Source: Isoetes taiwanensis (Eukaryota; Streptophyta; Lycopodiopsida; Isoetales; Isoetaceae). From it: a DNA stretch of 64,000 nt. The stretch is taken from contig JAJEKV010000097.1 of NCBI GenBank assembly GCA_021234155.1, forward strand, positions 622,001-686,000, read 5' to 3'. The position numbers were made by a program, and so were the translations under genes. The notes below the pieces were generated by a model. That model saw only the letters and a program-made list of their open reading frames with translations. It had not been told where the DNA came from and did no database searches. Within the stretch, counting starts at the first letter, position 1, and every line of letters starts with the position of its first letter. Positions 10,893 to 22,099 of this stretch are shown here, one piece after another.

Positions 10893-11560
10893 CTATCTTA
10901 GCATACTTCTCTTGGTTTGAGACCATTGTTTGCTTGCAAAAGCAATAGGGTGTCTATCCTGCAAAATGGCAACTCCAGCAGCTTTTTTAGTGATGGTTAT
11001 GTAAACTTTAAATGGTAATGAAAGGTCTGGAGTTTTTAAAAGTGTAGAATGGCAAATAGCCTCTATGATCTGCAAAAAAGCTTTTTCACACTCATCAGTC
11101 CAAACAACAGGCCTATACTTACTTTCTCTTTTACTAACTTGGCCTACTCTAGTCAACTTAGAGATAGGACTAATAAGGTGAGAGAAATTAGGCACATACA
11201 CTCTTAAGAAAGAGGTCATTCCCATAAATCCCTTGACTTCTTTAATTGTCCTGGGTGTTTGAAGCTTTTTTAAAGCTATGACCTTCTCTTCAGCTACTTG
11301 AAGGCCTTTAGCAGAAACCTCATGGCCTAAGAGCTGGCCTTTGGATGCCAAAAAGATGCACTTCTTTGGGTTTAAATTAACTCCAGTCTGTCTGCACAAT
11401 GTAAATATCCTCGTTAGCTCTGAAATATGATCACTTGTATCAGTACCTAAGCATAAATCATCAAGATAAACTCTGAATTGCTCAGGAGTCATGTTTGCAA
11501 AGACAGTATCCATAGCTCTCTGAAATGTAGCAGGGGCATTCATTAAGCCAAAAGAGGAAC
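10893..11560 (-). pseudogene. pol: reverse transcriptase C-terminal half and RNase H start
   Basis: Reads SSFGLMNAPATFQRAMD, then VYLDDL (the YxDD active site), thumb motif LGHEVSAKGL, and the connection FLRVYVPNFSHLISPISKLT into RNase H (VVWTDECEKAFLQI, then KVYITITKKAAGVAIL where the first catalytic Asp of RNase H has been lost). The fingers half lies at 13022-13576 beyond an insertion. 10613-10892 holds the diverged rest of RNase H without a clear frame. Confidence 0.87.
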
Positions 11561-11564
11561 GCTA

Positions 11565-13014
11565 TCTACGGTCCACATCAAGGAATATAAAGCATATATG
11601 CCCATCCGAAGGCTCTCGCTGCCCTACGTGACCCCCCGTGTGAATATGCACCCAAACCAAAGGGGGTCTAAGGGGGATTTTAATTTTAACATCTTAAATG
11701 TAATGGTTTGTGCTCATTAATGTTAATGGGATTTATGTGGTGGTTGTTATATGTATATAAGAAAAAAAATTTTTGGGCCCTTCGGGCCCTAAGAGAAGAA
11801 AACATAATTAATATTTGAGTTGAACAAATCATGAATGTATAAATTATAGAAATGAAGTCATTGCATGGAACTCGAAACCCAATTTATGCAACATCAATAT
11901 GAAATATGAGCTACAATGTAACAAAATGTTTAAGGAGGAAAACATTGGCAAGTATTTAACCATGAAGAAATACCACAAGTTTGATCCTAAGCATATGTTG
12001 CAGCGTCCCAAATCATGTCTCCCAAATCATGCACTCCCAAATCATGTCTTAATTTCTGCCTTCTCATCTTTAGAGCATGCACTCCCAAATCATGTCTTAA
12101 TTTCTGCCTTCTCACTTTCCTGCATTATTTCTTGGATCCATAGAAATTCTAGCGGCTATATTATGACTATTACACATTATCCACAAAATCCACTGGCCTA
12201 TGGCCAAGATGGTGTCAACCTACAAAACAGAGGCAAAGACCTTGTGGCAAACCAACAACCCTGTGCACGGAAATGGCCATGTGTAATTTTGGTTCCCAAG
12301 GAAGCGTTGTGAATGGTCCAACGATATTTGGTATTACAAAGAATTGCACACAGTTTGCAGTGAAACCTCCACTTCTGGAAAAACAAAGCCCAAATGGACT
12401 GTATGCCCTAGAACCAGCAGCAAAATCCGTCATTGAAGATCTGGAATCAATTCTGGCTGACTCGTTCGACACGCCTTCAAGACAATGCAATCGGACCTGC
12501 ATAAACACCGCTCTACATCAACGAATTCATCTGTCAAACCGGGTTTGATTTGTATCCAAGCCTGATTCACACACTCTTTCGCACAGACTCTTTCCCAGAG
12601 GTCTGCATCACGATCCTAACTTAAACCTGCATCACGATTCTTGAAGAGCACAAGGCAGAGAACTAACCTGCATCACGATTCTTGACGTTTTGGCATGTTT
12701 TGGAGCAGCCGAAGTGTGCCCTAACTTAACCTGCATCACGATTCTTGAAGCAGCAAAGAAAAGCACAGAAACCCTAAATACAAGGGTTCGATGCGTGCAT
12801 GCCCAATTCGACTCTTTTTAAAAAAACCTAATAAAAAAAACATTATAACTTTAATCGTGACCATACGATGCTGCTTCTCAAAAAAAATGAATGGCCAAGA
12901 TAAGCGGCACTCTAGAAATACTGTTCAGTACACCTGGATGAATACGGCCATGAAATCATAGGAAAACCTTTGTGAATATCGTACAAAAACACAAAAAAGA
13001 CCCCCTGTGATTAT
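11565..13014 (+). mobile_element. unclassified 1.45-kb repeat inserted in the RT gene
   Basis: It separates the two halves of the nested element's RT exactly at the 'TPWGTYA / FGLMNAP' region. GCTA occurs at both edges (11561-11564, 13015-13018) and may be a target duplication. A second copy, reverse-complemented, runs from about 33783 to 34960, sharing the left block 'gctctcgctgccctacgtga', 'gaatatgcacccaaaccaaag' and the right end 'ccccctgt.attatgcta'. Inside are a duplicated 'cccaaatcatgtcttaatttctgcc' and a ~20-bp unit 'cctgcatcacgattcttga' three to four times (12600-12750). No transposase and no clear terminal inverted repeat; Helitron-like or non-autonomous. Confidence 0.7.
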
Positions 13015-13021
13015 GCTAGAT

Positions 13022-13576
13022 ATTCATTGCATAAGTTCCCCATGGAGTAATGAAGGATGTCTTTGGCTGATCCTCCTTTTTGATGCTAATCTGATTAAAA
13101 CCAGAGAAACCATCCAAAAATGAGTACATAGACTTGCCAGCCACTGCATAAAGGATTTCTTCCAAAAAAGGCAAAGGGTAACAATCTTTAACAGTAGCTT
13201 TATTTAGATCTCTATAATCCACACATATTCTTAGAGAACCATTCTTTTTTAGAACTGGAACAATACAAGAAACCCAAGAAGGGTTCACAATGTCAACTAT
13301 CAAACCTGACTCCTGCATTTTGAATAATTCCTGCTTGATAAGATCTAAGAGTGAGGAATTAATTCTTCTCAATCTCTGCATGACAGGTTTAGTATCTTCA
13401 CGAACTTTTATCTCAAACTCACAAATGCTCCTATCAACCCCTTTTAATTCTGAATATTCCCATGCAAAAACATCCACCCAATCTTCAAAGTACTTAATCA
13501 TTTTACCTTTGCAATCCTCATCATATAGATCTCCCATTTGCAAAGTCCACGGACATACCTCCCTTATGAACTTCAA
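13022..13576 (-). pseudogene. pol: reverse transcriptase N-terminal half
   Basis: Fingers and palm start: VMQRLRRINSSLLDLIKQEL, SGLIVDIVNPSWVSCIVPVL, KKNGSLRICVDYRDLN (motif B-like), YPLPFLEEIL and SFLDGFSGFNQI (motif A, catalytic Asp). The frame stops on entering the inserted repeat at 13018. Confidence 0.88.
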
Positions 13577-13689
13577 GTTCTTTGTGTGATTCCTCTTGTG
13601 CTAGGTTGATGGTCAAGATAGGATGAAATTGAGAGAGTTCATCTTCATCTAGGACATCTTCCTCGATAGCTCCCTCAGAGAGATGCTCT

Positions 13690-14090
13690 AAGAGTGTTTT
13701 CCTGCACAAAGAATCAGCCTCAAAGTTTTTGGACCTTGGAATATGATAAATCTCCCAATGATAAAAAAAAGTTAGCAATTCTCGAGCTTGTGTGTTCAGA
13801 TCCTCCATATCTTGATGTTTTGTTTGGTATTCTCCCAAAATCTGTTTTGCAACGAAGTTGTGAGTCTCCATAGATAACAATATAGGAAATATTCATGAAC
13901 CTTGCTTCCTGTAGGCCTGCAATGAGGGCCCTATACTCTGCTGCATTAGAAGAAATATTAGGATGAATTCTCCCTATCTTAGTCATCAGCTTAAGATCTG
14001 CATCCTTCGGAATAGCAGCAGAAGAAGCAATCCCTAATTTTTTAGACATACCTCCATCAAACCAAAGGTAGGCCTTGTTTTCTTTTGGAT
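13690..14090 (-). pseudogene. extra archaeal-type RNase H between protease and RT
   Basis: YLWFDGG, NAAEYRALIAGLQEA, VIYGDSQL and, after a frameshift near 13870, SKNFEADSL give the D-E-D-D set of an RNase H of the type found as a second RNase H in plant Tat elements. Here it lies upstream of RT. In the Tat elements I know best it is downstream of the Ty3 RNase H, so the order is notable. Frame 13720-15123 contains the first part and 13521-13880 the rest. Confidence 0.78.
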
Positions 14091-14249
14091 CAGGGAACTC
14101 TACATGAGCAAAGTTGACAACTTCTGCACTCATATCAACATCTAGACCTAAACTGTAAACTCCTAGCTCCTCTTCCTGCAATATATCCACATCTATAAAC
14201 CTAATATTAGCAGAGGGGTCAGTTTTATTTACCAATTTAATGGAAGTTG

Positions 14250-14620
14250 CTCCATTTGAAATGGTGCAAATGCCTTCAGACCATATAGGCCTAGCATCTA
14301 CTGTTTTCATCCACCTTCTTCCCAATAATAAATCATAGATGTTAGCATGGTTAACATTCTCAAAATCAACAACCACAAATGTAGCTAAAACAATGATTCC
14401 TCCTGTATTAACAGACACATTTCTCACCACTCCTTTTGGCACTACCTTAGCATTGGAAAAGGATTTTAGAACAATAGAAGTATTGTCTTCTACCTTGAGA
14501 TTCAGTGTTTTCATAACATGATAAGGCATGACATTTAGAGAAGAACCTCCATCCAGCAAGACCTTATCTAAATGGGAGGTACCTATAGTAGCACTACAAG
14601 TAAAAGCACCTGGATCTTCA
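14250..14620 (-). pseudogene. pro: aspartic protease of nested element
   Basis: VLLDGGSSLNVMP has the D-G-G/S active-site pattern of Tat/Athila-type proteases, followed by a beta-rich stretch (GIIVLATFVVVDF) and LLGRRWM, the usual flap-to-end motif. It lies in the same frame as the upstream zinc knuckle. Confidence 0.82.
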
Positions 14621-15062
14621 GTGTGCTCAGGTAAGGCTACAGAAATGTTGTTGCAAGTCTCTGCAGCAATTTCTTCAACATTTTGGGTATTCTTGATAAA
14701 CTTTTCCCTGTATGATGGTGCAATCCTCAATAGAGTTAGTAAGTCTACAGTAACCTTGGAGTTTTTCATGAGCAATTCAAATTCATCAAGCTCAGAATCT
14801 TTCTGTTTATACCTTTGAGCAGGGGGAGGAGCTATATTCTGGGGATTTGGCTGAAATGTTACCTTAGGAGCTGTAATTGGTGGAACAGAACTTGCAGAGG
14901 TAGAGGTACCTGAATGAAGCCTAGCACGTGTTTGTACAACCATAACATCCTGTTCTTCTTGTTCTTCTGCACAGGTCTCAATAAAACTAACATTTGACAC
15001 CTGTTTACCTTTTTCTTGCTTTGCAAGGTAATTCTTGACACTGCAGAACTTCTCCTCATGAT

Positions 15063-16112
15063 CTATCTCTTTACAAAAAGAACAAACAGGACATTCTCTA
15101 CCAAAATGGCCCCTTTGTGACATTTAGGACAAGATCTTGCAAAGCAATTTTCAGCCCTATGATAGGGTTTACCACAGTTTGTGCATTCAGGTATGGTAGA
15201 GCTAGAAGAAAGAGCATTATTACTATTTTTTAACTCCATGAGTTGTTTGGTAACTTCTAAAAGAGCTTCAGATACCTTACTTATCTCAGATTTCATTTCT
15301 GAAACCTGAGGGTCTAACTCTTCAGCTTTTGGCTTCTTCTTTTCCTTCTGAACTGCATACACAGGGGCAGCATTAGCATAATGTAACTCTTGCTCAGTAT
15401 CCTGATGAGGAGAGTAGAATGGATCTCTAACTTCTTCATCGGGCAAATAGCTTAGCATTTCTACTAAATCTACAGCCTTTACAAATGTCTTATGGATAGA
15501 GTCTAGCTCACCAAACTTTTGAAGTTTTAATAACTTCCTATAGATCTTAGGCGTGGACATCAAACCAGATGCAAAGTTGGGTGGGAAACATGATTTCTAT
15601 TACACATCAGCAAATAAGAGTTAAATCTTTCCACATACTGTTTCACACTTTCACCAGATTTAATAGAAAAGGAATTGAGCTCAAAAACAAGATCCTGGGG
15701 TGAAGTAGTCTTACCAAACCTTGACAGAAATCTTTGTTCCAATTCATCCCACTTGGTACCTATTGACAGTTCAAAATCCAACCAGGACCTGGCCTCATCA
15801 CCTTTCATGCATTTGGTAAACTCAGCAAACCTGGTACCTTTCTTCTTTCCATGCTCCTCATAATATTCTTCAAAAGTCTTCAAGAAATGGTTAGCATTCA
15901 TGGAAGAATCATAACAAGGGGGAGAAACAGGTACAGTAAGCTCAAAATGATAAGGAGCTTGTGGAGGAATAGGCAAAGTGGAAACATTTGCAACATTTGT
16001 TGTGGATCTGGTAGCCACTTTCATGCTTACCCCTACCAAATCTGGTTGACCTGTTACCTCAGGTGGTTCAGCAGGCTCGGCAGACCGTCAACAAGCTTTC
16101 TTGGTGCCATGG
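15063..16112 (-). pseudogene. gag: gag of nested element with three zinc knuckles
   Basis: Start ATG at 16112, 19 bases after the primer site; a frameshift near 16060-16090 leads into the frame 15560-16039 with FLKTFEEYYEEHGKKKG, MKGDEARSWLDFEL and FSIKSGESVKQYVERFNSYL (capsid-like). A second shift near 15563 leads to the helical linker and knuckles: CTNCGKPYHRAENC, then CPKC..RGHFGREC across another frame shift at about 15120, then CSFCKEIDHEEKFC. All three fit C-x2-C-x4-H-x4-C. Confidence 0.85.
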
Positions 16113-16130
16113 AGTTCAACTTCCAGGTGA

Positions 16131-16150
16131 AAATCTCGGTAGAACCTCCA
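16131..16150 (-). other. primer-binding site matching tRNA-Gln
   Basis: The minus strand three bases inside the 5' LTR reads TGGAGGTTCTACCGAGATTT, complementary over 20 bases to the 3' end (with CCA) of plant tRNA-Gln(CUG) as I know it. Its position right next to the LTR is exactly where minus-strand DNA synthesis is primed. Confidence 0.85.
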
Positions 16151-16153
16151 AAA

Positions 16154-18614
16154 TGTTAGCCTAAAACCTGGAATTTTAGTCTAACCTCAAGGAAGCTCAA
16201 ACAAAATGGTTAGGACCTCCAGATCACTTAGGGTGATCAATCCTTAATATATGAAGCGAGAAAAGTCATTTTGAAATGCTGGTTTTTTCAAAATCACTAC
16301 AGTCCCTGAAACTGAAAAAACTGTCAGAGCAAAAACTGACCTAGAAGACACACCTTTTGAGATTTTTGGGATCTGTTTGGTGGTACAGATGGTCAACAAT
16401 CAGAGGAAACTCTTGGTGAAAATTTGGCTTGATTTGGATAAAGGAAGATCAAGAAAACCGAGGTCAAAGTCAGGTCAAAAAGGTTGGCGATTGCAAAAGC
16501 AGAGCCAAAATTTCTTGGATGAAGTTTGATAAGAAATTTTGAGTTGAAATCTGTGCAGGCAACTTCAAAATAGTCTCTAGATCACGTGCATAAGTTTTAA
16601 ATAGCAAAAAGATGTTTTAGTTTTTTCTGAGAATAGTCAAAGCCTCAAGAAAAAGGCAAACTCTGTAACAGTTATGAAGAAAGATCTTGTTATAGGTTTT
16701 CTTTGGATGTATAGGCTCCTAGGATCATTATGAGGATGAAATATAACTATTTGAATGGGATATAACTTGAAGTAAATATTTTGGCTTTGTATTTTGGTTT
16801 TTTAACTTTAACAAACAATACAAGATTTTACAAGATAAATGAATAATGATGACAATAATTTTCCAGGCAAAGAATGTATATTATAGCAAGATAATACAGA
16901 AAGGCCCAATAGTATTAAAAGGTATTACCCAAATAATGATGCTTGAGAGCAGGTTCCAGAGCAGTCTGAGCTTCTAGGAAGCCTCAAACTACCCAAGAAG
17001 CAGAATGAAGAAATTTCTTGAGTTTGAAGGCGTTTGATGTCAAACAAGTCGCGCCATGGTAGATCTTCAATTTCGAGCAGAATAGAACAAAATTTGAACA
17101 GAGCAGAACAAGATAATATCAAAATGTCGAATGCGCCAAGATCACAGAGGTCTATCTCTGAGGGGACGTACTGATTTGATCTGTATTCTTGGCTTAAGAA
17201 TTGTTCTTCCCAAAAGTTAGCTCGGCCGAGTGATTTTAGGCCAAATTTGAGCAATTTCTAACGGATCAAGTGCCACAGAGGATCCCCAAGGTCTCGGAAA
17301 AGAGTCAGGAGATAATTTCGGGTGAAAATTGGCGGGATTCAATCAAATTTAGGCACGAATTGGCCGGATTTAGCAGGCTCCCCTATTTTTTAGGGTTCAT
17401 CGAAAAAATTCTTGAATGCCATATATCCCACAGGCTAAAATGGTTCTGGAGGCTCCTGTATATAAGGCATAATGCTGACCCAGCTAATAACTGTGCGTGC
17501 CACGCAGAGGGGACACCCAGCCCGTGTCTGGCCCCCACGCCCTGCTGCCACGTGGAAATGAGAATGAAAATGGGGGGGTGACGTGGAATGATGGAGAAAT
17601 AGATAGGGTAGATAGGCTAGAATAGGTTTTTTTTATTTTTATGGCACGCATCCCAAGAATCCAAATTTGAAGGCCTTCCCAAGGGTTTTTTTCAAAATTT
17701 AAAAGACCAAATTAGCTCTTTTTTGCCAAGCTTTCCATTTAGAGAGATTTTAGGTCAAACTGAAACATTTGAATTTTGGTCCCTTTTGACCCATGGTCAA
17801 TGAATACTGCAATTTGGGGATGGTGAAAAAATCATGGGAAAAGAATGGGAAAAAGGTGTAAATAGGCTATAAGAGGGTTTAGGAAGATGCAATGAGGGTG
17901 AAAATAGAGTTTTCTTGCCTTTGAAGGTTTTCAAGGTCATTAGGGGGCAATTCTCAAATAAAGGTAGGACCAATAAAAAAATGGGTAGTGGAATGATGAG
18001 AAAAGGTCTCGAAAGTGGAAAAAATGGTGAAAGAAAGGTTTTAAAAGGTTCATAGGATATAAAAAGGTGGATATAAGATGAGTGGAATGAAGAAAAGATG
18101 GGTACCTTTGTAGCACTTGATTTCATCTCAAATTGTTTCTAATGCTCAAATCATACCTCATAGTGAAAATAAGTTTGCTCAAAACCTAAGGGTCTTCCAA
18201 ACTTCTATAAGGGTCTTCCAAACTTCAAGGCTAAAATAAGAGCACATTTCACTTCCAAGATGGCATCCTCATGTGTGTGACTTCAAAACTACTAATGCAA
18301 CTCAAGTAAGCTTCATAAGGTTGAATTTTGGTAAAATGCCTTGTGGCTCCTTGATAAACTTGCTATAGCCTTTGCCTGGTCTTCAAATCAAAGGAAAAAT
18401 GTTAAACAAATGGGAATGTGTCTAGAAAGGTGCTTTACCTCAAGGAAAAGATTAGGCTATAAAAGGAGATCCCAAATGCCTTCCAAACTTGGTCAAATGT
18501 CTTCCAAACTCTAATGGGATCACAATAGCCTGGAACTTTTCCTTAGAGGAAATATAGATGAAACAAAAGGTTTGATTCATAAATGCTAGTCCATGTTGCC
18601 AAAAATGGGCAACA
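16154..18614 (-). repeat. 5' LTR of nested element (2461 bp)
   Basis: Pairs with 6221-8699. Adjacent to the primer-binding site and gag, hence the 5' LTR in the element's orientation. Followed by CTGCT at 18615-18619, the right target duplication. Confidence 0.94.
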
Positions 18615-19155
18615 CTGCTCCTTATGCTCAACCCCGCCCTTATACACCGTACAAGCCTCGGTCCCCACGTCCTGGGCCCCCTCAGCAAAATTCATATGGA
18701 CGGCAGGATAAGAAGGTTACCTTTAATGTGCCAGATAAGCCGAACAACATTGACAGTTCAGTTCGAGAACTCTTACAGTCTATTCCTAGAGAGGCTCGTG
18801 AACAACTCCGTAAAGATAAGGCATGTTTCAGGTGTATGCGCCCCGGACCTATGTGACACAAATCGCTCAGTTGGCATTGGCAGAAGTCGATTGGGAGGAT
18901 CCGGCTTCTCCTCCACCTGCTGACGAAGCGGTCCACGATTATATACACGGTGCGTCTCACATTTTTGCAGCTATTGAAACCGGCAATGCTGAAAGTCAGC
19001 CTGCCGTTATTTCTGCTATAGGCCAGGTAGACAGTAAGCCCTTTGTTATTCTTATGGATATGGGTAGTACCCATAATTTTGCTTCTCCCAGAATGGCCCA
19101 AGTCTTGAAACTTGAGACCTTAAGATCTAGACCGCGACCTGTTACCAAAAGGTAA
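18615..19155 (+). pseudogene. gag-pro: chromovirus gag 3' part, zinc knuckle and protease
   Basis: 18620-18852 continues the gag frame: proline/tyrosine-rich linker, VTFNVPDKPN, helical stretch, then KACFRCMRPGPM, a zinc knuckle with its later residues lost to a TGA and changes. The protease lies in the next frame (18823-19155): GQVDSKPFVILMDMGSTHNF, where the catalytic D-S/T-G has become D-M-G, followed by HNFASPRMAQVL. The protease is therefore dead. Confidence 0.85.
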
Positions 19156-19161
19156 TTCAGT

Positions 19162-19522
19162 GTGAACCCAATCATGCAGTCCGTTTCCATCAGACACTTA
19201 GATAAGGCCATACGCAAGGATAAGATACTTTGCGTTATCAGACTTGCTTCAATTGAGTCAAACGCTAAACAGAAGGAAGTAGTGGATGCATTGCAAGAAA
19301 ACATTGCTAGTCTTCTAAGAGAATTTAAGGATCTCTTCCCAAATGAGATCCAGAAACTTCCTCCTTTCAGAGGGGTGGAGTGCGAAATAGCCCTGGAACC
19401 GGGTATTAAGCCTACTAGTAAGGCGACGTACTGCATGAGTCCTTCCGAGTTGGCTGAGCTTAAGAAGCAAGTCCAAGAGCTATTGAACCTAGGCTTCATC
19501 CAGAGAAAGCACCTAGAGAAAG
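19162..19522 (+). pseudogene. pol: chromovirus RT N-terminus, truncated by deletion
   Basis: LLREFKDLFPNEI, KLPPFRGVECEIALEPG, YCMSPSELAELKKQV and LLNLGFIQ are the start of a chromovirus RT. After that the palm, with motif A and YxDD, is missing: the sequence jumps to the RT/RNase H junction at 19523. About a kilobase is deleted. Confidence 0.85.
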
Positions 19523-20169
19523 ATGAAGGATTGGGTAGAACACTGGAAGGCAAAGGTCCAGACAGACTTTCAGAAACTTAAGGATGCTTTGACTTCAGCG
19601 CCAGACCTCACATTACCAGGCCCCGAAAAAGATAAGTTAGTAGCAATGGATGCCAGTAAAATTGCTACTGGAGGAGTTATGATGCAAGGGGGGAGGGTTA
19701 TTGCGTATGATTCTAAGAAGATGAATGACACAGAACAGCGATACCCCACCCACGATCACAAACTTTTGGCAGTTGTACGAGCTCTCCGCATATGGAGACA
19801 CTACCTTCTTGGTAGGAGATTCCAGCTAGATACGGATCACCAGAGTCTCCGTTATCTTTCTACCCAGCCAAATCTCAATCTCCGTCAGAGAAGATGGATG
19901 GAGTTTCTTGAGGAATATGATTTTGAGATCATGTATAAGCCGGGTAAGCACAATGTGGTTGCGGATGCTTTGTCACGCCATCCCTTCGTAACCCGCACCC
20001 ATTGTAATGCAATTTCCACGCTCACTAGTGAGTTTGGGAAGCAAATAGAGCAAACTTTGGCCACTGACCCAGAATTCGCCGAAGTGTGGCAGAGTTTAAA
20101 CAAAGAGGCACGAACAAATAAGGAGCATGAGGCTTTCCGCTATTATAAGAAGGAGGGCAATTTGCTTTA
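19523..20169 (+). pseudogene. pol: chromovirus RNase H
   Basis: LKDALTSAPDLTLP, VAMDASKIATGGVM (first catalytic Asp), YDSKKMNDTEQRYPTHDHKL (Glu region), LDTDHQSLRYL (Asp) and VADALSRHPF (last Asp) are all present. The domain removes RNA from RNA-DNA hybrids. Frame changes at both edges. Confidence 0.9.
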
Positions 20170-21150
20170 TTGCAAAGACAAGTTGTGTGTACCCGAGCAG
20201 GAGTCCGTAAGCTTATTCTTCATGATACACACAACAGCCCTATAGCTGGACATGCAGGCTTCATGAAGACCTACTTTGCAATTCGCTCCAGCTATTTCTG
20301 GCCAAGCATGAAGAAAGACATTGCCAGATACATTAAGCAATGTCAAGTGTGTCAGCAAACTAAGGCCGAGCAGTTGAGGGTTCCAGGAGAGTTGCAACTG
20401 TTGGATGTGCCCAACGCCAAATGGGAGGTGATAACCATGGATTTTATTGTGGGCCTTCCCCGTACCCTCCGTGGATATGATGCTTTAATGGTAGTGGTCG
20501 ACAAGTTGTCGAAGATGGCTCATTTCTTGCCATGTCGTACCACAGATACGGCCTTGGATACAGCTTTGTTATTCGCGAAGGAAATCTTCAGATTGCATGG
20601 GATGCCACGAGTGATAGTATCTCACAGGGATCCCAAGTTTGTAAGTGCATTCTGGAAGGATTTCTTTGCCACCATTCAGACAAAGCTTGCTATGAGCACA
20701 GCATATCATCCTCAGACGGATGGACAAACAGAGCGGACCAACCGCATTATAGAAGATATGTTGCGAAGCTATGTGTGGAGTAAGCAAACTCAGTGGGCGG
20801 ATTATATCTATTTGGTGGAGTTTGCTTATAATAGCATGAAGCAGGAGTCTTCTAGAATGTCTCCTTTCATGATAAATTATGGCTATCAATGCCTAACTCC
20901 AGACACATGGCATAATCCTGTTTCTAAAGTGTTTCCCAACAACTCCTTTTGGAAATGCAAGCTTTGGTCGAGGAGGTTCGTGGTTATTTATTGGCCGCGC
21001 GTAGTCGTCAGAAAAGTGTGGCTGATAAGCACAGAACCCCACGAGTGTTCCAAGTGGGCAATTCAGTTTGGCTTAAGATTAAGGTTAAGCAAGCCAAGCT
21101 CAAAATTGGTAACTGCAAGAAATTGGCACCCAGATGGGTTGGGCCATTCA
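20170..21150 (+). pseudogene. int: chromovirus integrase core
   Basis: H2C2 zinc finger (HDTHNSPIAGHAG and CQVCQQTKAE), then the DDE core: VITMDFIVGLP, a diverged second site VSHRDPKFVS, and YHPQTDGQTERTNR with the catalytic Glu. Ends in YLVEFAYNSMKQESSRMSPF and then shifts frame near 20930 into the C-terminal part. Confidence 0.9.
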
Positions 21151-21527
21151 TGATTATTGAACGTATTGGAGAGCAGGCATATCGGTTGGATTTGTCACCC
21201 CGCTTGAAGATCCACAAAGTCTTTCACGTGAGTCTTCTGAAAAGACACACTCCTGATCCAAACGAGATGTTGGATACACACACCCTCCTTGAAATGACGG
21301 ATGAGCAACTAGAAATAGTGCCCGAAGCTCTTCTTGATCGGGCCTATAAGCAAACCAGAAGGACTCAAATGCTCCAATATTTGGTCAAGTGGAAACACTT
21401 GCCGGTGGAGGATGCTACCTGGGTAATGAAGATAGATCTTGAAAAGCATTATCCGGAATTCATGCGGGAATCTCAAGGCCGCACCATCAACGATGTCATC
21501 AACCCCGATTCTGGCAGTAAGCATTGA
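20949..21527 (+). pseudogene. int: integrase C-terminus with chromodomain
   Basis: KLAPRWVGPFMIIERIG is the GPY/F module; then LDLSPRLKIHKVFHVSLLK, and LQYLVKWKHLPVEDATWV is a chromodomain with aromatic residues Y and two W in place. A C-terminal chromodomain defines chromoviruses, where it is known to direct integration to modified histones. That makes the H3-fold frame at the other end of the same element especially interesting. Confidence 0.92.
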
Positions 21528-22099
21528 AGGCTTGATTCGGCAGGGATCATGCAGTACCCTGCAGGGGTAGATGCATCTTAGATCAAAGTAGTTACCGATG
21601 ATGATACCACCTTGGTGTTCTCTAGGACGTGGTGTATTGTCAATGTGGGCATGACCACGGGTTGCCTGAACAGCATGTAGTTGATAGGCCGCATTCATCT
21701 CGGCGATAATAGGAACATGACCATTCATTATGCCGCTATGTATTGCGAATCCTAGGCATGATAGGCTTCCCTGTTAGTTTAATCTTTTATTTTAATTCAA
21801 GGGGGTGGTCCCTTCAACAACTTAATTATTATGTGTAAATACTGACGTATTGACATGTGCAGGCCAGTGAACGGTAGGGGACCTTTCATGTGATAATGAT
21901 GTCAAATGCGCATTGGTGCGTAAACAATTTTTGTCCTCTTTAAACCTTAATCATGTTTTGTCTTCAGGAATAAGAAATTATTCTCATCTATTCATGTCTA
22001 ACTTACTGTATTTCATACTGCTGTATTCTAAGGACGCATGTTGGCTCTTTTCTAACTAATTCCAATGCTGAGGACAACATTATTCCAAGGGGGGGAGAA
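21528..22099 (+). other. 3' untranslated region and polypurine tract of the chromovirus
   Basis: No frame. Ends in ccaagggggggagaa (22085-22099), a typical polypurine tract directly before a TGTG LTR start. Confidence 0.75.

Larger units (their letters stand above)
6221..18614 (-). mobile_element. nested Tat-like Ty3 LTR retrotransposon, 12.4 kb
   Basis: Bounded by near-identical LTRs (6221-8699 and 16154-18614), each starting TGTTAGCC and ending GGGCAACA on the plus strand, with a 5-bp duplication outside. Coding runs on the minus strand: gag with three CCHC knuckles, protease, an extra RNase H, RT, RNase H, integrase with GPY/F end, no chromodomain. All frames are broken by small shifts and the RT carries an insertion. 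High LTR similarity with a few indels (for example near 7090 and 7550-7620) suggests insertion was fairly recent compared with decay of the host element. Confidence 0.95.

Noticed and set aside
12198-12548. Overlapping frames on both strands inside the 1.45-kb repeat
   Set aside because: No recognisable domain and not preserved in the second copy at 33783-34960.
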